A stretch of 64,000 bases of DNA. It comes from Lepisosteus oculatus (Eukaryota; Chordata; Actinopteri; Semionotiformes; Lepisosteidae). The translations under genes and the position numbers were made by a program. The notes beneath the pieces were generated by a model. It was given only the letters and a program-made list of their open reading frames with translations. It searched no databases and was not told where the DNA came from. Below are positions 1 through 18,000 of this stretch, piece by piece. The stretch is taken from the NCBI RefSeq assembly GCF_040954835.1, contig NC_090706.1, positions 23,941,148-24,005,147 of the forward strand. Direction: 5' to 3'. Within the stretch, counting starts at the first letter, position 1. Each line of letters starts with the position of its first letter.

Positions 1-509
1 GCGTACCCCTTCAGGTAAAACCTCCAAAATCTTTGAAAGAATCGGTTTTCTTTAAAAGTTGCCAGAAACTAACCGGGTTCTTTGTCGAGTTTTAATGGCT
101 GTTTGTCTTTTTAAAACTGGGGTTGAATCAAGCTGTTTTATAACATCCCTTCTCTTTGGATGCAATCTGGCTTCAATTATTTAAATATCAAACGCTGAGA
201 AAAACTGGAATGGCTCACGTCCAAATAATGTAAGCAGTTCTTGAAGAAAGGCAGCAATTAGAAGAACTGTTTCCATGTGTGACTACCTTTGTGATTCCTT
301 TTCCATTTTGAACAAATCTGTTCAATTTCCTTCTGTATAGATTATTAACAGAAGTTGAAATTGTTTATCAAATTAATAATAGTTCTGACGAGATAAAAGA
401 CTGACATTTTACTCTGGTTACATAAAATAATCAGAACCTAGACTCAATTATTTGGATTTTTTGTTTGTGAGCCAGACCTCAGTTATTAGCTCACATTTTC
501 ACCAGATGA
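1..509. other. intergenic sequence upstream of skp1
   Basis: AT-rich sequence with no credible coding exon or repeat that I recognise. The only open frame here (from 452) runs into the interspersed repeat that follows. Confidence 0.5.
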
Positions 510-800
510 ATGCAGATGCAGCTTCTAGGATAGCTTTTGTCTCTCATGGGGAGCTATGGGGCCCTGCATTCAATTCCTGGGGTGCTGTCTGTGTGGGGTT
601 TGCATGTTCTCCTTGTATTCACATTGCTTTCCTCCCACAGTCCAAAGACGTGCTAGTAGGTTAAGTCTCCTGTAAAACTGGCCCTGGTGTGAGAGGGTCT
701 GTGTCTGTGTGTGCACTACACTTGACTGGTGTATCCTGCCTTGTACCCAATGCTTCCCAGTAAAGGCTCTGCTCCACCATCCTGATATGGATAAGCAGTT
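510..800 (-). repeat. fish interspersed repeat, copy 1 (inverted)
   Basis: The stretch reads as the reverse complement of the repeats at 3459-3788 and 8872-9199. Shared landmarks are a 'ggggtgctgtctgtgtgg' block, 'tttgcatgttctcc', 'cccacagtccaaagacgtgc', and an end resembling 'gataagcagtt'. This pattern is very common in ray-finned fish genomes. It is diverged, and its exact start is uncertain. No autonomous coding capacity is visible. Confidence 0.7.
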
Positions 801-1564
801 ATTTAAATCATTGGTGGTGGTGATTATGGTTAATTCATGGTAAACTCACACTTGTATAGTGCAAGAATAGCTACATCTCTCCACAGAGTATTACACCCTA
901 TCACATTTTACTGGTCACACGTAAATCAATTTGTAGAGACTTCAAAGTATATGTGACATTTGAGAAATTAAAAAAAGTGAATTTGTTTAATTAGGAGAGG
1001 AAGGCTGTCAGGTGTGGTCATCACCCCAGTTTGGGCATTCACCCTTTATGTGTGCTGTTCCTTATTCACTCACTTGATAAACCAAGAAACTGACAGACAG
1101 TTCATGTTCTGGGAGTCAAAGCCACGCCACACCAACCCAGGAAAGTCAATTCCATATGATCCATCTGCAGGGTTTTCAGACTATAGTGGCTACAGCATGA
1201 GAAATGGCTCGAGGAACCAGTGCATCAGTGCAATGACTGCAGCCCATCGACTGCATTTGCATGATCTGCATACTTCGTGGGGTAATGTTGACAGCCAAGA
1301 GGTGAAATCGCCATCCTCTGATCCAGAGCACAACTTTGGTGGTGCTGAAGAGACTAGTGGAGCCATTTTGCTCTTCACAGACCTGGTGGTAGTGGGTGTG
1401 TGGAAATGTCGGGGTGAGTGCTATGTTTATTGTTGAGTTTTTCAAGCCAACCAGTGGGGTGGTGAATATTTGAGGACTAGAGTAGGAACCTCTTTCAACA
1501 CAAGGACACCTCTGGTGCAGACTAAGGGACACCTTACTTCTCAGAGCTACTTTGATCAATTCTT
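801..1564. other. intergenic, no gene recognised
   Basis: Contains overlapping frames on both strands (1014-1436 + and 1176-1574 -), but neither has a recognisable domain and codon use is unconvincing. I treat both as chance open frames. Confidence 0.45.
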
Positions 1565-1565
1565 T

Positions 1566-2110
1566 CCGTTGCAATAATAATAAAAAACATTATGTTATGT
1601 AACGCCTTTAAAGGTGGTTCTCAAGGCGCTTTACAGAACAACGGGAAGATTAAATACACAATGAGGAGACGGTAGATGGGAGTACTGAATACGGTATATG
1701 CAGAGGGGTATATAACAGAACCAGTTAAGTAAGAGAAAGGTTTTGAGTGTAGATCTGAAAGATTTTAGGGAAGGTGACTCTGATATCCTAAGGGATAGAG
1801 TTCCAAAATTTTGGGGAACAACAGGAGAAGGCCCTTTCACTCATAGTGTGTATATGGGCTTGGGGGACAGATAGGAGACCAGAATTAGAAGAGTGGAGGT
1901 TGCAAGGTGGGGGTAGGACGATGGTAGCTCAGACAGGTACTGAGATGCTAAGCCATGGAGAGCCTTACAGGTGAGCATGAGAATTTTGAAGTTGACACTA
2001 AACCTGACTGGAAACCAGTGCAAGGACTCCAGGATAGGAGTAATGTGATCACTTGCACTTCTGTTATTCGCTGCTACAGGACGGTCTTGAATTGTTGGCT
2101 TTTTTCACAG
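1566..2110 (-). mobile_element. non-LTR retrotransposon (LINE) 3' remnant
   Basis: On the minus strand two adjacent frames give the C-terminal tail of a LINE reverse transcriptase. One (2023 to 1841) reads MHWFPVRFSVNFKILMLTCK and continues into a KALHGLA...YLSEL motif. The next (1840 to 1631) carries a broken NFGTLSLRISESPSLKSF-type ending with STLKTFL. The 'LHWLPV.FRI.FKIL.LTYKAL.G.AP.YL..L' pattern is typical of L2/Rex-like fish LINEs. A short ATT-type tract near 1570-1583 may be the element's 3' tail. The frame is interrupted and 5'-truncated, so the copy is dead. The subfamily is inferred only from the motif. Confidence 0.75.
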
Positions 2111-2119
2111 AATGACAGC

Positions 2120-3458
2120 ACATCGCTCAAATTCCTATGGTACCCCTTAACGAACAGGTGAGATCTTGCCATTGTCATCTTTTTTCTCCTGTTCTGAGCA
2201 TCTTTTGACATCTGTGGGGAAAAACAATGTCATTGACAGGAGACAGCCCTCCGCTACTTGCTGAGTTTGCACAGGAAGAGCGAGAGAATATCTGCTGTAT
2301 AAGTCAACACTGCAAGCCATGTTTGCATTAATGTGCAATGGAGTCATACCCGATAACTCGCAATGTTTTTTTTACACTGTCACGTTTAAGACTGAACACT
2401 TGTCATGAGTACCTGATCTGTAATCATTGATCTGGTGTGTGTCTAAAAGTGTTCAAGATTCACAAACTTGTCGATATTCTGTATTCTTTCTGTAGGTAAT
2501 TGTTTGCTGTTTCACTTTGGGATTTCTTGCTGTTTCACTTAAGGATTTCAAATCTATGTTTTCCTTTAATAATTCTACTTGGGGTTTAGAAATCTAAAAG
2601 GATAATATATGTGGAATAAAAATATGGTGGTGTGATCCTTACACATTTTGAAGATTACTCCTGCCATCTGGTGGCCAACCGGCCTACATCTGTCTCATGT
2701 TCCAAGTGTCTTAAAAGTTGAATTACGCAATTATTACTAGAAATGTGGATTCACACTTAATTATGATTCATTTAAAGATTAACCCCAAAGATTATAAAGA
2801 TTATAAACATGAATAGAGTGTGAAAGAAGTGTTTTTATGTCCATATCACATTAAATAGTAGAAACTTGATTTTCTTATTTAGACTTAGACATTTTACCAC
2901 CATGTTAATGTATTCACTACCACATTGACTGTTTAGATGCTGAAAAGCATTATTCATTTTGCTGTTAGGAATTTTGGCTGATGGCTTACATCGTCAATTC
3001 ATTAGCACTTCTGAAAATACAAAATATTTAAAGAAATATATTTATTCTAGAGGGGATATTGGTGAAAGTATCGTTGAATCGTTTTCTAATTTTTGATTGT
3101 CAAATTGGGTACAAAATTCTTATTTTGTCTTACAGATCATTCAAAGAAATTCACTGAGATTATAAAAGAGCACTCTTACTGAAATGATTGAGATAAGTGA
3201 CCACATAATTCTTTATCACAGGGACAAGCAATATATCTCTAGTAGGGCAGGTGTGTCTAGTGGTTAACTATGTGTCTTGGAAATAGCAGCACCTGAAGAG
3301 CTGGAATATTGTTGATGTGGTCCTATTAAGTCAATAATGAGCTGATTTAGGATAAGATCAGAGATGGAATAAAATCCTGAAGACTCACCAACAGTCCTGC
3401 ACCAGGATTGGCCACACCAGCAAACATAATTATCTAGTTAAGATAGTTAAAAAATAAA
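2120..3458. other. intergenic, AT-rich, no gene recognised
   Basis: No exon-like segment or recognised repeat apart from the CTCF-like motif at 2660. Frames here are short and lack known motifs. Confidence 0.5.
2660..2680 (-). promoter_or_regulatory. CTCF-like motif upstream of skp1
   Basis: The minus strand contains GGCCACCAGATGGCAG, a close match to the vertebrate CTCF core (CCASYAGRKGGC). It lies about 2.8 kb upstream of the skp1 start codon. Binding is inferred from the motif alone. Confidence 0.45.
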
Positions 3459-3788
3459 TCCATCCATTTTCTAACTGCTTCTTCTAATTCAGGGTTGTGG
3501 AAGAGCCAGAGCCTATACCCGCAAGCAACAAGGGTACACTCTGGACAGGATGCCAGACCCTCGCAGGCAGGCAGACAGACACATACACACACTCACATTC
3601 ACATCAGGGCATGTTTTCCAAAAAACCAATTAACTTACCAGTGTGTTTTTGGACTGGTTTTGGAGCACCTGGAGAAAACCCATGCAAACCCCACGCAGAT
3701 AGCATCCCTGGTCTGGGCTCAGTGGTCTGGGCTCAGGGCCTAAGAGCAGCAAGGCAGCAATGCTAACCACTGCACCACTGTGTCACCC
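3459..3788 (+). repeat. fish interspersed repeat, copy 2
   Basis: Starts at 'catccattttctaactgctt' and ends at 'ctaaccactgcaccactgtg'. It includes 'gggtacactctggacagga', a CA-rich segment near 3580-3603, and 'gagaaaacccatgcaaac'. It is colinear with the copy at 8872-9199 and inverted relative to 510-800. The two forward open frames inside it (from 3495 and 3497) are by-products of the repeat, not genes. Confidence 0.8.
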
Positions 3789-4599
3789 AAATACAAAATA
3801 AACATCTTGGCTTAAACCGGAATTGTCTCTTTTTTGGAAATAAAAGTAATCTGAACGTGCACTGGTACTGGTATGACATTCTTCAACAATAATGGGGCAT
3901 TGTTATTGTTCACTTTTAATCCCCATACACACAACAGAATAATAAAATTAGAAATGTCAAATTAATTTCACTCTGTAGTGATAAGGCAAGTGGCAGGAAG
4001 AGCTACAGGTGAACCTAATCAACACAAATTTCCTAGATATGAAAAAAATCAGAGGCAACCTATAACATCAAATTAGTTATTACATCATTATACACATAAC
4101 ATTATTATAATGTATCCAAATCTAGTTATCAGTAACAATATAATTTATTTTTTAGCTCTCATCAGTGATTTACGGGGTAGATAATTATTTATCTATATGA
4201 ATCAATCCCAAATAATACAATGTTTGATGGAATAAATCAAAGGACTCAGGTTAAAAAGTGACTCAACTCAAACAGTAATATATTTATAGCAGTATTTTTT
4301 TTCGACAAGTGGCAAGAATGATCGGATTATTTAACAATACAGCCGATATTTTACAAACTCAAAATTGAAAGGATCAGAAAACGCAAGACCAAGAGGTTTC
4401 GTTTTGAAAAGACACATCACTCCTCCATTTACTGCATATTCTAGAATAACGCTGATTGCAGTCTGGGTGATTGCCTGAACCATAAATAAGAAGATATTTT
4501 AAATCAGAAAATCTAAAAGTAAAGAAGTAATATTATTTTATAAATAGTCAAACTGGTAATGTTTAAAACTAATGCAACGTCAATCAAATTAAAAAAAAC
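3789..4599. other. intergenic, AT-rich, no gene recognised
   Basis: Very AT-rich sequence with no recognised exon, RNA gene or repeat. Confidence 0.5.
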
Positions 4600-5090
4600 A
4601 TAGACCGCCGTGACATAAATTAAACCGGCAATATCAGAAGACAGCTAACTTCGTCGTCTTTCGCATACAAAAGCAACGGATTATAGTAGTAGTTGCTGTA
4701 TTTGGGCCTTGCTATCGTGTCGTCTTGTTTTTGTGAAATAATACCATATTCACCGTAAGTCAGTAGCTGAATTGATATGTATACTATACGTGTTTTGTTG
4801 TTTTTTTTTATTTTAAGCAACCTCTCAATTTATCTGTCTGGCTTAAAACAACAACTGCTTACTGTAATGAATTACTGTTGCTAAGAGAGGCCTTTCTCGT
4901 GAGGCGCTTTCTTTATCGAGAAACGTTCCGTGTTGACGTTTAAATAATTGGCTTTTTAAATTCAGATATGTTATATAAAAAGTTCTATTATGGATTTTTA
5001 GCCATAGTGGTGTGTTTCTAAATTAGCGAAACCTTGGGTATAAGTGGTGGTAACGATATTAATGGCATTCTTCAAAATGCTAAGGTAGAA
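4600..5090 (+). promoter_or_regulatory. skp1: probable skp1 promoter and non-coding first exon region
   Basis: CpG dinucleotides cluster here (for example around 4603-4612, 4651-4665, 4713-4723 and 4896-4940), while flanking sequence is nearly CpG-free. The skp1 start codon lies exactly at a splice acceptor (5487-5488), so a separate upstream non-coding exon must exist, as in mammals. Donor-like sequences occur near 5037 (GG|GTATAA) and 5082 (AAG|GTAGAA). I cannot say which is used or where transcription begins. Confidence 0.45.
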
Positions 5091-5431
5091 AGCTAAATTG
5101 GTTGTACAAAGAGCAAAGGGTAGTCTTTACATTATTTGTATAGTGAAACCTGTAAAGGCATATTTAAAAGACCTTCAAATTGGTCTCTTCTGTATATTCG
5201 TGAGCTCAGTAATATCGTGTCCGCTTAGTCTGTTTTGTGGCTTCATTACGCTGAAAATCATGCATCATCATTATGACAAGAATGATTTTTTTTTACGTAC
5301 ACATTCAAATCCGTTGACAAATAACTTAATACTGAAATAATGGTAGTACTCAAACGTCTCGATTACTAAATATGTTCTGTTTACTTAAAACATAAGCCGT
5401 TTCTGTCCAGTATTGAGGTGCTTGGGGCTAA

Positions 5432-10958
<5,527 letters not shown>

Positions 10959-11469
10959 GCTCTTACAAGCTGACACTACAACACACTGTAATGATCGTTC
11001 CAAATACTGGTTGCACTGCGCTGTTCATACTTGTTAATATTACCGTAGAGAAATAGAGCAGCAAATCCATGTGCATTCAAAGCATGATAATTCCCATTGC
11101 TTGTCTGGTGCAAATTTTTTTTCCAGTTTGTTTTTACAGACTTATTGAAGGTTGTATTCACTTTTCAGTCTTGGATATCTAAAATTATGATAATTTTGAA
11201 TCGCTGAACATTAGAAGCACCTATTCCCCCTGCTGTTTTTAAAAGCTTTAGGTTTGTCTTTTTTTACTGAATTTGTTTTTCTGTTGTGGTAAATAAACAA
11301 CCTTTTGATGAATATTATTGATAAAAGCTGAATTTTGTAAATATGGCCAACTTCAACTTCATTTGTATCCTGTCCTGTACAAGAGAAATGCAACATAATA
11401 AACTTAGGAAGTTGTGGATATCTTGTTTCTTAATGGAAAAAATTACAGGCAGTGAAAGTTAACAATAAA
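10959..11469 (+). terminator. skp1: skp1 3' UTR with candidate poly(A) signals
   Basis: AATAAA hexamers occur at 11292-11297, 11397-11402 and 11464-11469, allowing 3' UTRs of about 0.35 to 0.5 kb. Which are used cannot be told from sequence. Further AATAAA-like signals lie downstream (for example near 11838), so longer forms are possible. Confidence 0.6.
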
Positions 11470-12374
11470 ATTTCAGAACAGCTGTGTAGAAGATATTGTC
11501 TGGTTTGCTTTTGCTGTGGACTGAAAGCATTAGTATGTAGTAAAAATAATGTCTTCTATTACACAGTTCAGTATTTCCTTTCTATTTATTGTTGTTACTA
11601 AGATGGAAACCGCTTATAACTAAACAAAATGACATCTGGGAAGCTCACCCTTAATATGATTGAAATAAACAGTAACAAAGAAAACTGTTTTATTATGGAA
11701 TTCTTTAATGTGGAAAGCTTGCCATTTTCATCTCAAAGCTCCACATTTTCATTTCCTTATTGTTTTTATCCCCTCTGTAATGTAGAGAAGCATTTATTTA
11801 AGTGATGAGATTCATTGCTGTGCAATTAAGTATTTTGAATAAAGAGCAGCTTTAAACTTTGACTTTTGAACAGCCCTCTGATGAATGTCATGGAAAAAAT
11901 CGGTGCTCGGTAAACATGTTAATGTTACAGGCATGAAGACCTCTGTAAACAATACAAACAGTTTGAGTTTAGTCACTGGTATATGCCCATGTATATTGCC
12001 AAGATTTTTATGACCATGTAAAGCTTGTACTTATGTTCTGAACAGGTTTGAAATAGTGTTTCTGAAATTTGAGTTTTGTTTATTATTTTGTATAAAAAAC
12101 AGTGATATTTAGTGATATTCTTCAAAGGAAGTTAGCAATTTGGCAGATGCGTTCTTTTTTGTATGTAGGGTTCCCCTAGTGGGATACTGGGGGAAATCAA
12201 TATCTTCACTTAAAGGTAAACAAATCAAATTTATTTTTTTTATGTAGAACACAGTATCATTTGCTACATGCATAACAATATTGGTTTTTAGGCTTGATAT
12301 TTCTGAGTTCTACATTCATGAATGTAAAGTTCAGTGATGAAACAAGTCCTAGAAAAAAATCAAGGAGTCCAAAA
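11470..12374. other. gap between skp1 and tcf7 3' ends
   Basis: AT-rich sequence without recognised genes or repeats. It may include distal 3' UTR of either gene. Confidence 0.5.
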
Positions 12375-13620
12375 TTTATTATAATTACATCTAACAAAAG
12401 TTTTATCGCAATAGAAGACAAAATCATTTAATGTATACATGAAAACACACTTCAGACACTGCCAGCACTACGTGGATTGTGTTAAGTATTTTTGGTATTT
12501 TTTTTTCCCCCACTTTGGAAAAACCAAAGTGCACAATTTTTTTCAGATTTCAGCCTGCAGTGAAACATCTGTTATCACAGCACCATCTGTATTTACGGTA
12601 TTTGCAATACTGATATCTGGCTGAATATCACTTGGCACTGTGACTTTCCACAGAAAAAAAGATTGATGCTAAAAGCGCAAAATAAAGCTATTTTTGGCAG
12701 AGTAAGGCAGTAACATGCATGAATTGCAGACGATTAGTATGCTGATCTGAGAGTGAGTTATCATCTCAGGCTCAGTTGTGGTGTAAAAGCAGCTTGAGTT
12801 TTAGTTCGTCATAAGATAAAACCCAGACTTCTTTAACACCTGCTCCATTGCCCTGCCACTGCTTTAAAAAATATAGAAGTGAATTGCTTCAGAAAATGTT
12901 TTAAAAAAAAATTAATGAAAACATAGCAAAGCATTTTTATAATTTTGTTTTTTTTTACAAAACAACATAGAAAAGTTTTGATTCTCGCATATAAGGTGTC
13001 CCATTCTTAAAGCTTCTGTACGTTGATATTCATCTGAGATACAGTACCCATTTGGTTTATTCCACTGACTTCTGAGCACACCTTTTCAGTTTTACCGAGA
13101 CATTGAAGCCTTGAATCTCATGTCACTCATTAATGGAAATCCTTAACACCAGCATAAATATATAGACCAGCCTGATGTAATAAATGACCTTATTTAAAAA
13201 TTTGTGCATCCTTTGTTGGAAGCATACGTCAACTTTATTACACTAATATGCTCATTTTAAGTCAAGAGGCTAACAATCTGCATACTAATAAAAGTGCCAA
13301 CACAAATATAATGCAGTTAAGCCCTCTTGCTAGTCCCTGTGCATTGACAACTTCCGGTGGATATTCAATATGTATAACTATTTTGAAGGGAAAGCCATAG
13401 ATAAAATGCAAAACAAAATGTTGAATTTGGGGCTAGGACTTCAAAATAACATTGCATTTTCATTTGCAGAGTTAATTCAGCTCTGTTACTTATGGGGTGC
13501 AAAGTTATATTTAGACTTGTGTACATTTTTAAGGGTACTTAAAAATGTATTTAATCTATTCAAACAACCGAGGTAAAAACTGAATTTAGTACAAATGTGA
13601 CTTCTGGGAACAAGAACATT

Positions 13621-13640
13621 ACCCACCAGAGGGCACTATT
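13621..13640 (+). promoter_or_regulatory. CTCF-like motif, left member of a convergent pair
   Basis: CCACCAGAGGGCACTA matches the CTCF core and its downstream extension. It lies between skp1 and tcf7 and points toward tcf7. Confidence 0.5.
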
Positions 13641-13703
13641 TCAGTTCAAACTGATGATGTGGTTACAATTGCTTGTACTTATCTCGTGGCAGACACTAGT
13701 AAA

Positions 13704-13723
13704 GTTAGCGCCCTCTGGTGTGC
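13704..13723 (-). promoter_or_regulatory. CTCF-like motif, right member of a convergent pair
   Basis: The minus strand reads CACACCAGAGGGCGCTA, a strong CTCF-type core with the GGGCGCTA ending. It faces the site at 13621 about 80 bases away. Confidence 0.5.
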
Positions 13724-14713
13724 TTTAGTTGACTAGAGCATGGAAATTAAATGTACATTTGTGCGTGTACATAATCACATTCCTCCAATATGCAGTTTTC
13801 ATGACACATTGTTTGAAAAGTGTCTTTATAAGCACATATGTTTACTTAAGAAGCTGTATTCTTATCTGTCAGTTCCTTGCCTGAAATCTGGCTCTTAAGT
13901 TTGATATTATAGTGCCATATACCCAATACCCATCCAACTTTCCCAATGTCACACATGATAAAACTTGGCACCAAAACACAACTGGTATATAGTTTTGATT
14001 AATTAATTACTTGCTTACACTAAGATTTTTAATTTTAACACAGTTCTTAGTGTTGGGAGATCATGGTAATAGTTTCAAAAGCCATTTATTAAACACATAA
14101 CTGTAATGACTGCTTAAAAAACTTGAAATCCAATATACAAATTAAAAGTTAACAATATTCTTTTCTGATCCTAGCCTATTTTTGCTCAGACTGCTGTATA
14201 AAAGTGAATTCCACAGATTAACTGAACAGCCTATAAAATATTGTGCTTCAGTCATCCATAATATAACAAATTAAGCTCTAATAAGAGCACTTACATTTTA
14301 AAACTGAATAAAAGAGCCCATCTGAAACTTCATAAAATATTTTTGTAGTGAAATACGAATACTTTTTACCTTATTCTAACACTTAACTTTAGACAGTGCT
14401 GGCTCCAAAACAGAATATATAATGAGTGCAACTTGTCAGGCGTATAGGGGTTTAGTCTATCTTCGTAGTTTCTCATTTTAACGAGACAGTGACATTTATC
14501 TTCAGGTCCACGAATGGGTAATTTTTCCTTGTCATCAAGGCAAATCAGAAAAGCAGGAGACTAGAGTAGGAGAACCTTGAAAGACTGGTAGTGGTTTATA
14601 TAATCCCCCATCCCCCCCGTCAGTAGATGAAGCCGTTGAACGGTATTTCCAAAATTCTTCCAAGTTTCTGTTTTTCTCCTGAAATTATTTCTGTTTTTTT
14701 CTTAGACGCTGGT

Positions 14714-15020
14714 TTACGTTGCAGTGTTTGAGATGCTGTAGGCAGCTGATGAAGGCTGATGTGATGGATGTGTGCGATCTTGCGACTCTGTTAAGGTTTT
14801 CACCGATAGTTCAGTGGGTTTGGCACTTCCAGAAAGGGAGGAGGGGGTCTGTTCTCTGCTCTGTGACACTGGAGAGCCGGCAAGCTTTTCCGTGGTTTGA
14901 TGTGGAGCTGGGGGGACATCGGGTGGGGAAGGGGGAGAGTCTATAGCACTTCCATCGGAAGAATCGGGGCTGGCGCACCGTCTTTCTCCTTGAAGGTAGC
15001 GAATGCACTTCTTTTTCCTC
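14714..15020 (-). CDS. tcf7: tcf7 last coding exon (C-clamp end and E tail)
   Basis: Starts with G completing an Arg codon, then [18 protein letters not shown], supplying the fourth C-clamp cysteine. It continues into a Ser/Pro/Thr-rich tail and ends [10 protein letters not shown] with TAA at 14716-14714. The acceptor on the minus strand is 'ctgttcctag' ending at 15021. The tail after the C-clamp is about 90 residues and diverges quickly between TCF family members. Confidence 0.93.
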
Positions 15021-18000
15021 CTAGGAACAGTCAAGAGAGTTATCTGTGAATAAAGCGTGGATTCAAAGTGTCACCAATATGGAGTGAAATCACATGCACC
15101 ATGCACCAACAAGAGGTGGCTTAAAAAACTAGGTCTGTACACATGGTAGATCTTACAATTAACAGTTCAAAACGAAGAAATAAAAGTTCTGGATTCTCCA
15201 CATCTGCAATGCCTCAAATATTTAAAGAATAATTTTAAAGATGGTAAGTGCTTATTTTACACTTAAGCACTTGCATGCAATTGAACATTTTTTTTAAGTT
15301 GTATTTTTTCCTGAATTTAATTAAATTGACACAGCTAGTAGCTGGTACACTAAGAAATAGGTCATTTAAGGGATTGCCCATTCTAATCAGATATCATTTA
15401 ACACCATCATGAACCCTATAGAGGGTTTGGAAGCGAATTTATAGAAATTACCATTTCCTGATAGAAAAAAGTAATCTACTGGCATTGTTCCAACAAAAAG
15501 TGATGGTTTGCTTTTGTAATATCAAGAATTTAGAAGTGAGTCATAACTATGTAAAAATACCATCTGTACATGTATCAGGGTAAAGTCCAACTTCATCTGG
15601 GAAGTTGCATGATGAGAGAAACAGTTATGAGGATAAGCAATTTGAGATCAATTCAAAAGGTCACATTTAACCATCAAACGTTTGCAGTGGTATGTATAGG
15701 CCTGACCGCATTAATTGAAAAGTGAATGGAGATTTGCATACAAAATGTCATCAAAGTGCAAAGCATGCTTTGTTTGTGCAGCCATTTGGAGGAACCAGGA
15801 TAACGCTAACCACAGTGATGCACGTGGCTTTCTTCACATTTATTATCTGTTAAGAACATCCATAAAGCACACCTATTAAGATTGCTATCAAGTAGCAGAA
15901 TAAAGACACATCTAAAAAAAAACGTGTTAGCCACAGTGTGTTCAAGGGGAAATGAGAATTTATTGGATTTTTATCGCCATGCTGAGGAAGGTGATCGAAA
16001 GCATGCGGAATTATCACCCAGCAGAATACAGTGTTGATGTGCACTTCAGTGTGTAAGAGGTTTTTTTGCTGATGTCTGCAAGATCACTAAAACATTTTTT
16101 CCCCTGTAACAATTAGGATTGCTCATAGTTTTAAAGAACAATTCTAATATTTTAGACATTACAGGAACTATACTGATGTAACACAGTAATGGCTGTTGCA
16201 TGAAAAGCAGCACTGAATCATTCTATAGAAAATAAACCAGATCAAAGAGCCAGTGCTTCAGCTGGAATCTGAGCTGGGGAAGAATAGCTTTCATTGTTCC
16301 CTATATTGTGCAGAGACTATTTTGTCATTATGATACATGTATGCACAGACACCAGTCATTTTACAAGATTCTTCTGTAAACTCCCTCATGGCAGTCAGCA
16401 GTCTTGTGAAGTATCGGCTAAATCTTAAGGAGCAAAATTCCGGATTTCGGTGTGATGGAATGAACAGTCAGTTCCGCAGGGTCAAATTAATGTTTATGAA
16501 ATGAAAAAAAATTGTGGCCGTCTTCAAAAAAAGGAACCCAGCTATGGCATTTTCTCACCAGTTTGAATTTCTAATGTCTGTCAAGTGACATTTTGATCCA
16601 CCCACTCATTAACGAGCATTGCTACTGCAGTGCATATCCCAAAATGCTACATTTCCATATTCTTATTTGGGCTGTACTAATACATATTCATAAAGAAAGT
16701 TTTTGCCGTGAGGAAATATCTGCTCCATTGACGCAGCAAAACCCCAATAACAAAACAGTAAAGTCCACCAAGACTGGCTGATGGGAGCTACCCCCTTCCT
16801 AAAAAGGACAATTAAATTGCTAGCAGGTGTTAAGTTATGGATGGTTTGTTTGCAAACATCATTGCTACAATGAAAAGACAAAAGTTTATCAGCTCATCTT
16901 TTGCCAAAGGTGATTCATCATAGTAAATCTTTGCAGTCCATAAGTGGTTTGGTATCATCTTTTAAATGATATGATCATTTGTCTTTAATGGATAGTATAA
17001 AAATAACTAAATTATTTCCAAAGTCATTTAATTACAGGTGACATTCTAGGCAGTTAAGGACTAAATGCTACAAAGTGTGCATCAATAACGGAAGCAATTT
17101 TCCTTCACCAAAAGCAGGTCCAAATCTCTTTCACCATTCAAAGATCTGTTCCATGATAACACCCCTAAGGAGATGAACAAATTTTAACTTTAACCACCAG
17201 AATATTCAAAGTGGTAATTCTCACATGCGTTGAGCTCTGTTAATTCAGTGCATAATGTCTGGGAATTCTTTACCTCATTAGCATCGCTGATTAATTACAT
17301 TGTCTCAGAAAAAGAGACTGGTGTGCAAAATGCAGGAGATCCCTATAAAATATTTAGAAAAACAAGAGCCAAAAAATAACCGAACACCTCTCTGGTTGGT
17401 GCCACAGCTTCCTTAAAATTTCCTTTAAAATGTTAAACAGTATTGCCACAAGAGAAACCAGCGTTAGCTTTTCTCTAGTCTCTTATTGCTCTGAGGCCGT
17501 GTATGCATGGCGTTAGTGAGACAGACATGCAGAGCAGAGAGCAGTGCTGCCGGGCAGGAGGCTGGGATACACACCTGCAGGGGCCACACCAGTCCGTTTG
17601 TTGGTTGAGGCCGAAGCGAGCTCGACATTTCTTAGGAGAGCCAGGGTCTGAGCACAAGACAACATGCGCGTGAGAGAGAGAGGGCAAGGCCAGAGGAAGG
17701 ACAGACGGGCGAGGAGGAGGAGGAGGAGGAACGGGACAAAGGGCAGCAAAAAAAATTGAAAAAAATTGTTAGCATGTTACTAAAGCGTTAAAAACACTGC
17801 TTTTAACCCGAGAAAAACGAAGACCAACAACAGAAAAAAGTATTTAGGACAGCAGTCATCCATGAAAAGAGCCGATATTGTAGTATAGTAAGGTACTGTG
17901 CCTTAACAGTGTGAGGTGAAAACAATTTAAGAAATTCAGAGAGTAACGCATATGTGTATGAATTGTGTTTTGCTGAACTTAGTCAGTTTTGTGGAATACG

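Larger units (their letters stand above)
12375..14713 (-). other. tcf7: probable tcf7 3' UTR
   Basis: Follows the tcf7 stop codon on the minus strand. AATAAA on the minus strand occurs at 14085-14090, 13234-13239 and 12375-12380, giving possible 3' UTRs of about 0.6, 1.5 or 2.3 kb. The true end is not decidable here. The forward frame 13370-13576 inside it has no recognised motif. Confidence 0.45.

Noticed and set aside
1014..1574. Overlapping 140- and 132-codon frames on opposite strands
   Set aside because: Both strands are open over the same bases, neither has a known motif, and no splice or promoter context supports a gene.
14719..15008. Forward frame 14719-14946 and minus frame 15008-14811
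   Set aside because: Shadows of the tcf7 last exon in other frames.
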